Positions 11,481-23,462 of a stretch of DNA of 64,000 bases are shown in pieces. A program made the translations under genes and the position numbers. Source of the stretch: Parelaphostrongylus tenuis (taxonomy: Eukaryota > Nematoda > Chromadorea > Rhabditida > Metastrongylidae); NCBI GenBank assembly GCA_019055375.1, contig JAHQIW010006940.1, positions 1-64,000 on the forward strand, in the 5' to 3' direction. Numbering within the stretch: position 1 is the first letter of the stretch; each line of letters opens with the position of its first letter. The notes beneath the pieces were generated by a model, which did no database searches, was not told the DNA's origin, and saw only the letters and a list, made by a program, of their open reading frames with translations.

Positions 11481-11949
11481 GAATTATATTGAAGCATGCC
11501 GAGTTAATAGACAGTCGGGATTGGGGATCGAACTTCCATTGATTTCGACATTGTCTAATGCTTCTTTTTTTTATTCCTAAGTAGGCATATGGTTTCTAAT
11601 GCACTCTTTTAGCACTGAGCCAGACCTTTCCGTGGCCCATCTTCTTCAAATCCTGAAGTGGTGAAACTGGCTGCAGCTTAATCAGCCACATATTTACCTG
11701 GAGACCAATCGTACAAAGTTCACATAGCGTGATAATGCACCTTTACATCAAAGTGTCATCCTAATGTAATCTGTAAGATTACGCGTGTTGATTTATAGAA
11801 TCATGTAATTTATCAGCACTCCTCGAGGGTAACACGTGCTGAAGCTCTAGATCCGTGTGTAAAGATGGTCATTCCTACTTTAAAATCTTCTCCCGTAGTC
11901 TCACTGTTTTATGAGCGCCCACCGGGATACTTGGCACAGCTACGTTTGT

Positions 11950-12220
11950 TAACTACGTGTTTTTTATTTTTATTCCGAACTCATGCAAACACTGCCTTTG
12001 CTGTTGAGGCAAATCATACAGATTTACGTTGTACCTGGACGGTCTTAAAAGTGGTCACGAACTAGCTGGCGCCTCAAAGTATTTGGCACTCAAGTATTAA
12101 CTTGATTGTCGCACCAATTTCTCTAAGCCTTTGCTTTTCAAACAGCGTTTTGTAAATGCACTTATGTCGTCCAAAATGAAAGGCAGGATAAGCGCAACAT
12201 TTTAAAACTTAAGTGTTTGC
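11950..12220 (-). mobile_element. PLE fragment, thumb/linker region
   Basis: On the minus strand the frame reads LPFILDDISAFTKRCLKSKG and continues LEKLV, the same block as LPFFSNEISTAKERCLERTG in the PLE just upstream. It ends in degenerate sequence with no endonuclease core. Confidence 0.7.
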
Positions 12221-12309
12221 TTAAGGGCGCAGTAGATCTTCCTAACCTATGCCGATGAGCTACACTCTTGTAGCTATTAGAAATGGCTATTTGCTGTACC
12301 AGTTTCTTG

Positions 12310-12448
12310 GGTTCTACCTTTCTCTTCCTTTCCCTCTCTTTCTCTCCCTTTCTCTTCCTCTCTCTCTCTCTCTCTTTCTGTGTGTGTATCTATGTATGTA
12401 TGTGTGCGTGTGTGAATGTATGTGTAGCATGTGTGTGTGTTGTGTGTG

Positions 12449-12537
<89 letters not shown>

Positions 12538-12592
12538 ACGTGTGTGGGTGTGTGAGGGTGCATGAATGTGTGTGTGTATGTGTGTATATATA
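12310..12592. repeat. CT-rich tract followed by long TG microsatellite
   Basis: A pyrimidine tract of CT/CCTTT repeats (12,310-12,378) passes into an interrupted TG repeat of about 200 bases, then TATATA. Long open frames here on both strands are artefacts of the dinucleotide repeat. Confidence 0.95.
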
Positions 12593-12649
12593 TAGCGATG
12601 GCTGTTTGAAGCACATTTTTACATTTTCCACAGTTATCCTTTTTGAGAG

Positions 12650-12975
12650 GGGCGCATGTGGCGCAGTGGTTAGAGGTGCTGTGCGTCGCACACGAGGTCG
12701 ATGGTTCGATCTCGCGCTCATGGTTCACCAAGCCATCCATTCCTCTGCGGTCGGTGAATTGGTACCAGACTGCTTTCGGAGTTGTCTAGGAAGATAAGCA
12801 GCACTGACTCGGTGCAGCGGGAGACCACCGCGAGTCATTGTGAACGCCAGATATGCATTCAACCACCTCAAGCGAAGTTAAAAATTGAAGTCGAATGCAT
12901 GGCGCATCCCTCAGGGATTGATCAACGCCGAGAGCTTGATCCTTTTGATTTTATCCTTTTTGAATGTTATTTGTG
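12650..12975 (+). mobile_element. tRNA-derived SINE, family A
   Basis: It starts GGCGCAGTGGTTAGAGGTG (A-box-like) and has the B-box GATGGTTCGATCTCGCG. The body includes GAATTGGTACCAGACTG and GCACTGACTCGG, and it ends with GATTGATCAACGCCGAGAGC. Six further copies or fragments lie in the window: minus at 6,697-6,716 (head only), 16,757-16,985 and 17,535-17,815; plus at 31,257-31,530, 43,750-44,040 and 44,490-44,740. Confidence 0.85.
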
Positions 12976-12979
12976 AGAA

Positions 12980-13900
12980 GAGATTAAATGAACTAGTTTC
13001 TTTTTATCACATGAGTTTTGGTACGACTTGGTGCCGTAGCGTTTTTCAGAATAATTGACTTGACCATTCAACGGAAACAACTTTTCCTTTTGTTTTTCTC
13101 AGGTGAATTTAAGGTACTCTGAATGTTCGTTCAACAGCTCGAAGCATTTCTCTATTTCTTTTTGTTTGAGGCAGGTGACAAATAGGTCGTTTAATATCTA
13201 GATTAAAGAAATGGCCGAAGATCGACTATTGAGGCCTCTGCATTAGATACAATAGTGATGTTTGTACCTTTTCGCATTGTAGTAATTTGTAATTTGGGAG
13301 TTTCATTCGGAACTTCCCGAAACTTGCCATTTCTTTCACCGTTGGGGTCTTGTTATCTAAAAACATGTTGAATAGACGGTGGAAGTGATGATGGTCCGCT
13401 TTTGTGGTTCATTCCTCTTTCGCTCCTCAATTATAGCTTTCCTACGATGTTCGTGTAAACATATGCTAAGGAGGAAACTTTGAAAGTGGTACAGATGGTG
13501 GGCAATTCGAGCCCAATTCTATTAACCGGGACATCTTGTCAGAGATAGCTCCTCTTTAGCAACCCTTGACATTAGTGGAATACTATTTACACACTGAAAA
13601 TCGTCTGATTTTTGTTAGTGGTGATTCTACACTTTTTTGGAGCTGTGTTAACAATTGCTCAAAATGTTTTTAGTTTCCTCCGTAATATTACTTCGGTATC
13701 TTAACTACTAGAGTTGCAAATCGACTTTGATCACAATACTGGGCACAGTGCTGTTCGTTTGTCAAGTACTTCTTCAGTTAAGCAAACATATTCTCCTTTG
13801 TTTCTCTGGAGAAGTTCAATTTCACTATTTCTAGGCTCGATGGCTATCCTCTCGTAGGGTACCAACTTTGTCAGGTCATCGTTGTTCGAAAAAAGTTCGA
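12980..13900 (-). mobile_element. PLE reverse transcriptase relic
   Basis: Minus-strand frames near 13,080-13,210 read LNDLFVTCLKQKEIEKCFEL and LNEHSEYLKFT. These are the palm stretch following the catalytic DD motif; here one Asp is Asn. The next block is NGQVNYSEKRYG. Stops interrupt it. A second stretch with LVPYERIAIEPRN lies at 13,800-13,870. The endonuclease part is not on this strand; a plus-strand piece abuts it at 13,880, so two PLE fragments meet tail to tail or an inversion occurred. Confidence 0.75.
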
Positions 13901-14310
13901 GACGACTCGATGTTTTAAGGTGTAGAAGCTGCAGCGATTGTCGATTGTCCCTCGTAAGCAAAAACGAGATTGATTTTTGTACTGCGAAAGATGAATACAT
14001 TGTCGGAACTGGTAGCCCACTCTGCTTCCGAATAAAATATCATCGTATCGACAAGCTTAAAGTGAAATCAATTACGACTCTAGATGCGCATAGACCACCG
14101 GTGCATTAGGAAAAGATACTGAAGTAGAAATGTCACCATTTTCGCACACAGATCTAAAGCTTTAGAGCGTAATACTCTTATAGCATGCTGAATGGATCCT
14201 ATGAACCTAGCAGTGGTATGTGGGAGAAAGTCCCGTTATCACTCGTGATCTCACAGAATACGTTAGAGTGATGTTTTGATGTGAGAGAGGTGCAATAGGA
14301 AGCCATGTAA
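13880..14310 (+). mobile_element. PLE endonuclease (GIY-YIG) fragment
   Basis: The plus-strand frame contains CTAKDEYIVGTGSPLC followed by FRIKYH, a decayed form of the PLE GIY-YIG core (family pattern CGDEYIGETGRPLC). The C-terminal tail reappears at 14,220-14,270 as GESPVITRDLTEY, then sequence like the PLE 3' end. The YIG motif is shifted to YIVG. It is inactive. Confidence 0.75.
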
Positions 14311-15040
14311 ACTCTTGATATTGAACTCCATGTAGAATATTCAGTAGAGTAGTCAAAAAAGCAGGGAATGTGCGGTGTGACTGTTTTTTTTTTACATTCT
14401 AGTGAGCTTAAAGATGTCTGCTCGCTACGGAAGTATTTGACTGATTTGTCTCCGGTCAATTTTACCACTTTAGAATCCGAAGAATGCAAAACCTTCGAAA
14501 CTTTCGCCAATATTGTGTTGAGTATATCATGCTGCTAAGAGTTGCGGTTGTAGAGTCGTCGGTGTTGATGTTAAAGTTAATATCAGCGTGGACATAATTA
14601 TTGTTACCTTCAAAATGTTAGCGTTCTATGTCGAGACGTCTACTATTATAACGTTGCGCACTTACTTCAGATATGAAAATCTTTTTATCTATGACAAAAA
14701 TCAGACTGAGACTTAAACATTTCAAAATTTTCGAAAAGATTTGTTGTTTTGCAGAAGATCCTGCTTTCAACAAGAATGTGGGCTTCACTATCGAGACTAG
14801 CTTTTGGAAAATATCTGAGAAACTCATAGCTTATTGTGATCAATAGAGCACTTTAGTTTTTGCCTATTCCTGTTAGCAGGAATCTAGATTAATGGGAAAT
14901 CTGGACGGCGCGTTCTCGCAGAAGAGTGGATAGTATAACATCAATAATTATACGCACAGTCCTACTGTATATAATTAATTCACTCAAGTCGTATTCATTC
15001 TGACGGACAAATATCTATGCAAAGGAGAACAATTCAAAGC
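14311..15040. other. No recognisable gene
   Basis: AT-rich sequence after the PLE tail; frames here show no family motif. Confidence 0.35.
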
Positions 15041-15109
15041 TCTCAAAAAGTTCATTACAGTGAACCACACCCATAATATGTCGAAAAATATTGAAGTATC
15101 GCGCTAGTT

Positions 15110-15350
15110 TATGGTATCTGTTTGTCTGGCTAATATTAATTTGAAGAAAGCTATCGTTTCACTCGAAACAGAAGCGGTCGTAAAAATGCTGTACTTAGCT
15201 CTTACACAATGTAAGAGATTCATAACATCGTTTTTGCAGGCGATGGGAAGCAACAACCAGACAGAGTTAGTGATGGTACATTTTGGAAGAAGCTGTTTTT
15301 CTAGAGGAACTCACATGACAAATAACTTCGCTCCAAACTTAGCAATTTTG
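15110..15350 (+). mobile_element. Small RTE reverse transcriptase scrap
   Basis: The plus-strand frame has NINLKKAIVSLETEAVVKML, equivalent to the RTE palm block with LKKAFDSVETEAV, where the catalytic Asp is lost. The later GTHMTNNFAPNLA may correspond to the conserved QGDTISPKLF block. Flanks are too decayed to extend it. Confidence 0.6.
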
Positions 15351-15353
15351 TAA

Positions 15354-16755
15354 CACGACAAGAAAATCAAAGACATAGCAGCATAGGCGATGAGCTCCGA
15401 CATCATGACTTTCTGACAATGGTTCTTCTACTTGTTTTAACGCGCGCTTTGGAAACGTGGGAGCTATGCAAACATGACGACTGACCACTAATCAGTGATA
15501 CTCCCTAGTATATTGGCCTGTAGCACGACGTTGTTGACAAAAAATCAAGGTTCTTTTCCGATATCGAAACCCACTTTTTCAAGCTCTGGGGAAGAAACCT
15601 TTTCCGATTTGTGCTTGGACTTTTAGTAATAATTTGATGGCACAAATCAGAAGATTAGATTCTAGGCTCAGAGTCATCGTTTTCACGAGACTGCTTCATA
15701 GATCGCTTACTGCATTTCGCATCTAGCGAGCGAATTTTATTATATAATTTGCGGTTTTTCAACTGGTAAAAACTTTAGAGAAAACATACTCTCTGATACT
15801 TCAAGATTTTCTCTATAAGCTCATGTGCTTGCCGTGCATAGGCTTGAACTGTTTAGGCCTAGATTCAGTAAGAGGCTTATTCAGCAATATGAAACGGAAA
15901 GTATCAGCTCACAGAGTGATAGAACATAGTCTCTTCTACAATTTTAGTACAAAAAACCTAGAAACTGCAAAAACTTTAGATAGTAAACGAAAATACTAGA
16001 GATAACGAGCGCCGCGTGTGAATCCTTTTTATTTTCGCTAATACAATGCCCTAAGAAGACCTCTTCAAACCCCAAGTCTTTTTCTGCGATCATCAAAATT
16101 TGAGTTTTAAAATGATCACTAGATCTTTACTGAAAAATAGTGGTCCAACAAAAGGCAATGTGATTGGTTGGTATTGCCAAGGTTAAGGGATAGTCGGTTT
16201 TCAAAACATCACTCTTTGTGGTAGCTGATGATTATACCTGATTGCGTAGGATATATTGTTCAAAAAAGAACAGATTACTACAAACGGAGCTTGTCAGGTG
16301 CATGCACCGCCCTGCAAATGAGGACACTGACGAGTGAGATTCTTCATTCGACCAGTGTCCCACCAAAGAACATTCGACTCAAACGAAACGAAGGCGAACA
16401 TCCACAAGAACGAGCGACTATTAACAATCTACTCCAGGTGTTGGCGTGAGGAAGACGAAGACGTCGTAGGTAGCCGAATAAATTTTCATTAACAGCCTCG
16501 TGTTGCAGGCCTAATCAACAAAAAATTTGATTGATTGATGATTTCAAGGTCATAGGATTCGGTTTGAAATTTTGATCACTCTATATTATCCAACTCGCTT
16601 TGAAAGGGTCATGCCACCACTAACCCATATCAAACAAGTCAGAAAGAAAGTCAGGAATACTGACTGGCGCTGAATATCAACTAGACACGTTGTGGAAATC
16701 AAAAATAAAAAAATATAAAGTACAAATCTAAATGTAAAAAATTTGTCGCATAGAG
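15354..16755. other. No recognisable gene
   Basis: AT-rich sequence with no feature I can support. A 73-codon plus-strand frame at 16,228 has no recognised motif. Confidence 0.35.
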
Positions 16756-16756
16756 T

Positions 16757-16985
16757 ACCTGAGGTGATTGAATGCATATCTGGCCTTTACGTTGACTAGC
16801 GGCGGCCTCCCGCTGAACCGAGTCAGTGCTCCTCATCCTCCCAGACAAGTCTGAGACCAGTCTGGTACCAATTTACCGACCTCGGAGGGGAGGATGCCTT
16901 TGTGAGCAATTAGCGCGAGATCGAACCATTGACCCCGTCTGCGACCCAGCCCACCTCTAACCACGGTGCCCACATACTCTCTTCA
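16757..16985 (-). mobile_element. SINE family A copy, 3' truncated
   Basis: On the minus strand the tRNA-like head (box B GGTTCGATCTCGCG) and the GGTACCAGACTGG body are clear. The copy ends in the GCATTCAATCACCTC region and lacks the last block. Confidence 0.8.
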
Positions 16986-17534
16986 CCTGACCAATAGTCT
17001 CAACGATACAACGTCATCGTAATGACAATCGAAGGACAGGAACTACTGATAAATAGTCACCATGGGGTCTCAGGGCAAGGTTAGAAGACGATCATCAACC
17101 ATCGAGTTCTGCTTACAATGTTCTAGGAGAAAATGTGCTTCTTTTCGAGTTACTAGAGCAAAATGACCCTTTTCGTGTTACTAGAACAAGCAGAGTCCAC
17201 TGGGCGCTTTTGCTAAAGGCAAGTGAGAATTTACCCGCCCCGTAACTTGAAGTGAAAGTCTTCAATTAAAGATAGTAGGCGATTGACAAGTTGCTTCTCA
17301 CGTTTAATACTACACTGTTCTTAAGCTTGTGCAAGGTAATGCGAGGACTAACTGTCTATAAAGTTGAATTCTTTTACGATTCAGTAGTAATCATTTCTCG
17401 GATGACCATCTCTTTCCAGGTTAACTTCCCATCTTACTTATTGCATTTTTGATGGTAAATCGCCCGTGCTGTTTGTGCTGATACGCACGCTTCACAAACT
17501 GTTCATTTGGCTTTTGCAAAATCACGAAGATTGA

Positions 17535-17815
17535 GGGATAAAGCTTCCTTCTTTTATCAACCCTCAAGGGATGCGCTATGCAATCGACTTCACCCACTGA
17601 ACATCGCTTGACGTGATTGAATGCATATCTTTCTTTCACAGTAACTCAAAATGATCAAGTGATGATGAAGTCAGTGCTGCCATACTCCCGGACAGAATGG
17701 GTGCCAATTACCAGCCCGGAAAAATGAAAGGCTTGGTGAGCCTCAAGCGCGGCATCGAAACATTGATCACGCGTGTCTCGCAGGACGCCTCCAAGCACTG
17801 CGCCCCACGGGTTCT
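17535..17815 (-). mobile_element. SINE family A copy, diverged
   Basis: On the minus strand this shows the GCGCAGTG head, the TGGTAATTGGCACCCATTC body, the GCATTCAATCACGTC block and the terminal ATCCCTTGAGGGTTGAT. It is the most diverged copy here and sits about 550 bases from the one at 16.8 kb in the same orientation. Confidence 0.75.
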
Positions 17816-17829
17816 TTGTAAAATTACAT

Positions 17830-20800
17830 GGACAAAAACTAGGAACTATAGAAATACGCACTTAAGGTAAATATGAGCGCACTGCCTACTATTATCACTG
17901 TTTGTAGGCGTCAGAGGAACCAGTTCCACATGGTTGAAACGTTTCTAAGTTGAGGTGCATAAAGTCTTGTGAGCTCTAAAAAAGAAGTCAAGTGATTTTT
18001 CAGTAAGGCATTTTCCATATTTACGATTCGTTGTGTGTTTAAACTCTCGTTGTATTTAAATATTTATTAGACGATGTGGTGCACATTTGAAGTTATCAAA
18101 GCAGCTTTATTCACTAAAAATTTACAAATGAATAACATCTTTAACTTTCGTTTTCTATAGCTTTATCCAAAATCATTTCAATCACCATCACATGTATGCA
18201 CTTATGTGGCCAATAAGGCAGATACAGATGTAGGGCACAGCTGTTGGACAAAATCAATCTTATTGCATTGCAAGTACGAGAAAATTTTAGCTCTTTCTTT
18301 AACTAGTTGATTAGCTTCTCAGCCGTGTATACTGAACCGTACTATAAGGTCAAGGATTAATGGCATTTGAATAATGGGGTTTACTTTGAAATGCTAGTGC
18401 ATTAGGCACATGCAACATTGAACATTTGGATCATTTGGAATTGTACAAACGTCTGGTTATTCCAGAACTAAGGGAAGTATTTAAAGAAAAAGATGGTGTA
18501 GCAATAATCTTGGAGTCAGTGTAGCAAAGCAGATAGCAGAAAAGTGGGACATTGTAAAATCAACGGAATATACAAAATTCACAGCAATAAGGTAAATAGG
18601 AACATGTGCATCTACCCCAAGAAGCACAAAAAGCATAATTAGTGACTATCCTCATCAGAAGCGATCCGCATACGTTTTGCCACCGGTGGGTCTAGATTAG
18701 TAACTTCGTGCTCATTCGTTCCACGGAAATCACATCAGGAACTATCCTATTGATCCCAAGTGGATTCGTGGTAGTTTTGGAACAAACAGCAGAAGTGATT
18801 TTCGGAGTAAGTGACACGGGTGAAAAGCTCGAGCCTGCAAAACAATGAAACAATTTCATTGTAACTATCAAATGGTGAAGTAGGAGTGAAAAAATTCCGT
18901 CATTTGATTAGCTTTGATGTTCGACATGAATCTGAGGACTTACGACTTCTTTGGTTTGATCTCTGTATGATAATTAATTATGCTCATGATGATTTACACT
19001 ATCAAAAATTATTGTACATTTATAACTTCGTTCAAAGCATCGTCGCAATCAAGTAAAAACGTTCTAACTCGTCTATCTTCAATACTGCAAGGACATTCGA
19101 CTCATCTAGCAGTCGATGACGTTTATAAAAAACCGTTTCATACAAGGGTAAAAACTACGCGTAAAACTCTCGAAGACCTTTGGGACGATGATTGTGAGAA
19201 GGAGATAAAGGATGGAATGCAAGAAGTGCCGAGTCCCACACCTTGTGATGACGGATCATATAAAATACCCACATACATGTAAATATATACAAACACATAA
19301 TTGGAAATATGAATATGTATAAATATATATCTGTGTACGCATATGAACTCTCGTTCTATCGTTCGTTCACCGTCGAGATTATGGAAGATAATTGTAGTGA
19401 AAGCTACGCATAACAGGTGGTGCCATCCTACACTTAAATCGTGACAGTAATGCACGACTTTTCATATCGTTCGCTTCTTTCAACTCAGTTTTGAGCTATG
19501 TCATTCATTATATTAACTCCTTGATTCACATACAAACAGATGATGCAATCGGAAATAAGCTTTATGTTGAGTAGCAACTGAGATGAAACAGCACCAGGAA
19601 CAAATGCGCTTTGGCACGCACTATTTTCATCAGGTTTCCTCCTAGGATTCACCTAAAGCTCAATCACAAGCGCAGTTCGTTTGCTCGTTTGTCTTCCGCT
19701 CAGTCAGTGCCACTTTGAGAACGACTTTATCAGCAAAAGATTATGGTGTACTAAGGGCTCATCGCATTACAACTATATCACATGCAACACACGTTCGTAA
19801 AATAATTACTCTCACACCAAAATCTTTCCCATTTAGAAAGTTCAGCGCAAAAATTCAAGAAACCTTTCATTCTCCTGTCATGCTGTGGTTTTCTTGCAGT
19901 GCTTTCCACACTTACGCTGAACAATTTTGACAACACGGTATCGCTTGTTATACTTCTTTTGATGTTAATGACCGCGTCATTGTACTAGAGGATAACCATG
20001 GTGATGAAGTTGTTCTGTAGTTCACGGAATATTGTGACATTTGATTATGACTGCCCAGAGTTTCCATGACCGCACAAACGGCAAGCATTCTCATATTAGG
20101 AAGCTTGAGAACAGAGTATTATCTCGTGTTTTCATCACGTATTTTCATCATTATTCAAGAAGTTTTCCAACTACGTGGATAACTTTCAAATTGAACTACT
20201 TGCGGGACCTTCATCACCAAGGCTTCATTTTCGTTCAGTGTTATTCTGTTCCTGCTGAGAAAAAACGTTCACTAAACATCTCATAGACGAGGAAGAGCTG
20301 ATAGATCTTGCTAATCACTAACATTGCAAAAATATTAATCTTGTATGACAACGTAGTACTTCTAGTATTTACATTAGAAGTCCTTGATTTTGGCATATTC
20401 TTTCTGGAACACATAGACGATTTGTCTCTAATGTCGCGCTGGCCACAGTACTGTCTGCGTTCATTTTGTCATATTACGACTATCACAAACGAAAACACAT
20501 GATTGTACTCGTACACTTTATTTTGTCTGGAAACCTGCCTTTTTCTTTTTTATTAAAAGGTTAACTCGTGGCTGCGCGTATTTTTCGGATGGAATCCCGA
20601 CGTAGTCATGTCATTTCCAGATCCTCATCGCAATGAATTCACTATGGTATTGTCTTCAAAAGGAGAGATTTCAAAGGATAGAGATAAATTTCGTTATTAC
20701 TCGTTAAAACCATCAGGAGGATATAGCAGGTGATTCTTATTTTTTTATACGTTGAATATGAGAATCCAAACTGATGAATAAAATAGCATTACTATCATTA

Positions 20801-20830
20801 TAAGTTCAATATGATATTCAAAACAAACAA
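17830..20830. other. No recognisable gene
   Basis: I see scattered short frames only. One plus-strand frame ending at 19,282 (ARG/Asp/Glu-rich, with TLEDLWDDDCEKEIKDG) looks protein-like but has no family I recognise and no clean exon edges. TATA-rich sequence follows at 19,280-19,340. Confidence 0.3.
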
Positions 20831-20833
20831 TAC

Positions 20834-21419
20834 CTGCCATTTTCAGCAACTGAACCACGAGAAGAAGACAGTTGAGAGACCGCGCTTTGCGGTGAGATTC
20901 CTCGAAAATCTCGAGCATTTTCCATTCAGCTCGTGCTTGTTGAAAACTCGGATTGATTGGAAGCAATGAATAATCGACCTGAAATTTTTTAGCTTTTCGA
21001 TTTTGTACAACTCCCCAAACAACAGCTATAAGTCTGCAAAATAGGACTAAATGATTACAAGTAGTCCCAACTTGCTGAGAATTCTGAATTGCTTTGATTA
21101 GTGGAATTTCGAGATCTCTTGGCAGTTGGAAATATTCATTCTAATATCGTTATATAACAAATTCTTAATGCAACAGATGCTCAAAGCGCGGCTATTGGCA
21201 TCTAGCCCTACAGGAACTCCATTTGTGTTAAGAGTAGATTTGATATTGTTCATACCGTTCCTCAAATACGTCATCATCAAAATCGGTGCCAACTGAAAGC
21301 ATTATCTCAATAAAACAGAGACAATTCGACAAGTTGCATAAGGAAAAAGGAAGCAATGAAATCAGTATCGCGCTACTCACCGCCGGTTTTTCATCTTGAA
21401 CCTTCCTTTCTATAGTCAT
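20834..21419 (-). CDS. Unknown protein, three phase-compatible exons
   Basis: Exons at 21,381-21,419 (MTIERKVQDEKPA), 21,212-21,292 (LAPILMMTYLRNGMNN onward, ending NGVP) and 20,834-20,978 (VDYSLLPINPSFQQARAEW onward) can be joined with phase 0 at both junctions. Donors are GTGAGT, GTAGGG and GTATTG, and two acceptors read TTTCAG. The third exon has a long charged helix (KMLEIFEESHRKARSLN) followed by a Leu/Val-rich stretch. It ends in phase 1, so at least one more exon lies downstream; I could not find it. I do not recognise the protein. An alternative is that the first exon continues upstream rather than starting at this ATG. Confidence 0.5.
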
Positions 21420-21749
21420 GTTAGGTTTCCGGCAAAGAACAGCACTCACTATTCACTGGGACAAAACTAATACTTGACAAATTCAAAGGCGTCCGCACAG
21501 ATACAACATAATAAACACCAATTTTGAATGACATGCTTTTATCATTTCTATGAATGCTTTTGAATTTTCAATTCATTTTGTATCGCAAAAATGGGAGAAT
21601 CTATGAAAACGCACCACTATTTTCAAGCGTATTGATGTTAACCTCTCGGGCGATTCCAATAGGATTTGGTATGCTCAAAAATGGTACTAAGAGCTAAAAC
21701 TATGACGCGTATTTGACTATATAATAACCAAAACATCAAAACACATCAC

Positions 21750-21868
21750 CTCTTCTTGCGACTTGCATTAAATGCCTCTGTAAAGTGCTGTTCTGATACT
21801 TGGAACAGTGTATGCGAAACGGGTACTACATCATCAGCTGTCAGTACAGGAGTCGGTGGTGCGTTACT
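21750..21868 (-). CDS. Isolated coding exon, unknown protein
   Basis: The exon lies between TTTTTAG and GTGATG, is open in one frame and ends in phase 2. It reads SNAPPTPVLTADDVVPVSHT onward to NASRKKR. Codon use and the clean edges look real. It does not join in phase to the exon at 21,381-21,419, so either an exon between them is missed or this belongs to a second gene. Confidence 0.45.
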
Positions 21869-21869
21869 C

Positions 21870-22850
21870 TAAAAACGGCGAATATTATTTGATCCTTATA
21901 TGTTTAAGTTATTGAAATGAAGGGCTCCGTATAGGTTGATATCACTAAGTTAAGGATAATTAGGTACTTAAAGATATAGGAAAAAAATCTAAAAAACACC
22001 AACGACAAAAGAATGTCTTACAAGAAAGCTAACACTGACACACCAACTACTTTACAGCACATAAGCATCTTTTCAAACTAGCAACATCACTCAAATGAAC
22101 AACAAAACTAAATTAGAGATATTGTTCCGACTAATATCTGAAGTTCCGAACACTCTAATGCAAAAACAATAACCGTTTTTGCTATGAGACTTATAAGTGA
22201 ATTTTACCCTTTCTCTTATTCAACAACTGTCATATAGCGCTCTTTTTGAAACTCAATTTACAAGAAATTTCAGACTGTTCAAATTATGCTTTGAAATAAT
22301 TGATATAGCACCACTTCTTTCATTCCATAAGTTCAAAATTGAGTGTAAAACAAGAATAGCGATTTCAAATAATATTTCGAGAGGGAAGAGCTTCCAAAAG
22401 CGTAAAGCAGAGATGGTATTGCAGTTCTTCTCCCGAATAACTGCTATTTTTCTCATTGCACACAGTAATGAATAGTAAAGTTATCTACTTGCAGATATTT
22501 ATAATAGTTATTGGATAGACAGTCAGTCATAGTAGCCGATTCGAGCTTCCGACACTAGCCGGCCGGCCACATATTCCGCACAATCAGGTGTTGTGTTCGT
22601 GCAAGCGGCACCTATTTCGCGCACCAAATAGCCAGTGTTGTGCGGGTGAACTATTCAAAACGCAGTGATTGATTCTATGGAAAGACGTGTTTCCCACAGT
22701 AGCTGACTAGTGTTGTGCTGGCAAACTACCAATAGGTTAACGCAAACAAGAATCTTGGAAAGCGTCACGCTTACAGAAGTGCCATTAGGCTATGGGCGCC
22801 ACTTGGAGCTCGACTGCAACTTCCATTCCTCTTGATTCTCAACTCATCTT
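21870..22850. other. No recognisable gene; short GC-richer repeat-like stretch
   Basis: AT-rich to about 22,530, then a GC-richer part (22,550-22,800) that repeats the words AGTGTTGTGC and GTGAACTA at loose spacing. No coding frame is evident. Confidence 0.35.
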
Positions 22851-22859
22851 TCCTCTAGA

Positions 22860-23085
22860 AGCTTGCTTCCCATCACATTTTACATGTATAACAAAGAAGC
22901 ATTTCTCTTATTACACTTCACATCTATAATACAGAATTTTTCTCTTCATTCACTCCACATCGATGATGTAAAGGCTTGCCCTCATTACACTTTACATTTG
23001 TAATACAAAATATTGTTCTCCGCTATACTTCACACGTAGAATACTGATGCTTGCTCCTCAATCTACTTTACATGTTTAGCAAACC
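22860..23085. repeat. Minisatellite of about 37-39 bases, six degenerate units
   Basis: Each unit has the pattern TTTCTCTTATTACACTTCAC, then CATCTATAATACAGAAT. Successive units vary at the centre. It ends at the repeat module beginning near 23,070. Confidence 0.75.
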
Positions 23086-23260
23086 TCCTAAGAGAGTTTT
23101 GCTATCTTTCCGGGAACTACATGATAGTTTAGGCAATGCAGATGGTCATGACATTAGAGAGCAAGTGGTATCGCAGGGGTTCGATGACCTTAGACAGAAA
23201 GTGGTCCAAGTGGCGAGGGCGGCACCCAGCTGCCACCAACCTCAACAGGCAGTTCGATCC
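23070..23260 (+). repeat. Repeat module R3, inverted copy at 34,010-34,215
   Basis: Shared words include GAGAGCAAGTGGTATCGCAG and GGCGGCACC followed by GCTGCCACCAACCTCAAC. A frame in both copies reads FDDLRQKV or FEDLRQKW with GRHLAATNL, so it may derive from a transposon ORF I do not recognise. Confidence 0.7.
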
Positions 23261-23280
23261 CCGGCCAATGCACCAATTGT

Positions 23281-23351
23281 GCATTGGTGGTTCAAATGTA
23301 GAATGCTTGCCTGCCAAGCGGGCGACCCGGGTTCGATTTCAGGCCGATGCA
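23281..23351 (+). pseudogene. tRNA-Gly(GCC)-like sequence
   Basis: The 71 bases fold largely as tRNA-Gly: acceptor GCATTGG with CCGATGC, anticodon loop CTGCCAA with anticodon GCC at 23,313-23,315, and the T loop GGGTTCGAT. Two pairs of the T stem are broken (TCAGG) and the D loop lacks the usual GTGGTAG. It is best seen as a decayed tRNA or SINE head. Confidence 0.65.
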
Positions 23352-23383
23352 CCAAAATTATAGCAAAGGCGACACCAGAAAAT

Positions 23384-23455
23384 GCATTGGTAGTTTCGTG
23401 GTAGAGCGAACGGCTTGCCAAGCTGGCGATCAGGGTTCGATCCCATGCCGATGCA
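23384..23455 (+). pseudogene. tRNA-Gly-like sequence, second unit
   Basis: It starts GCATTGGTAGTTTCGTGGTAG, truncated here to its A-box, and has anticodon loop TTGCCAA and B-box GGGTTCGATCC. T-stem and anticodon-stem mismatches argue against function. It stands 32 bases after the first unit. Confidence 0.6.
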
Positions 23456-23462
23456 CATTTGG

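Noticed and set aside
12283..12797. Overlapping open frames of 90-135 codons on both strands made of Cys-Val or His-Thr runs
   Set aside because: They are translations of the TG/CA microsatellite; dinucleotide repeats have no stops in several frames.
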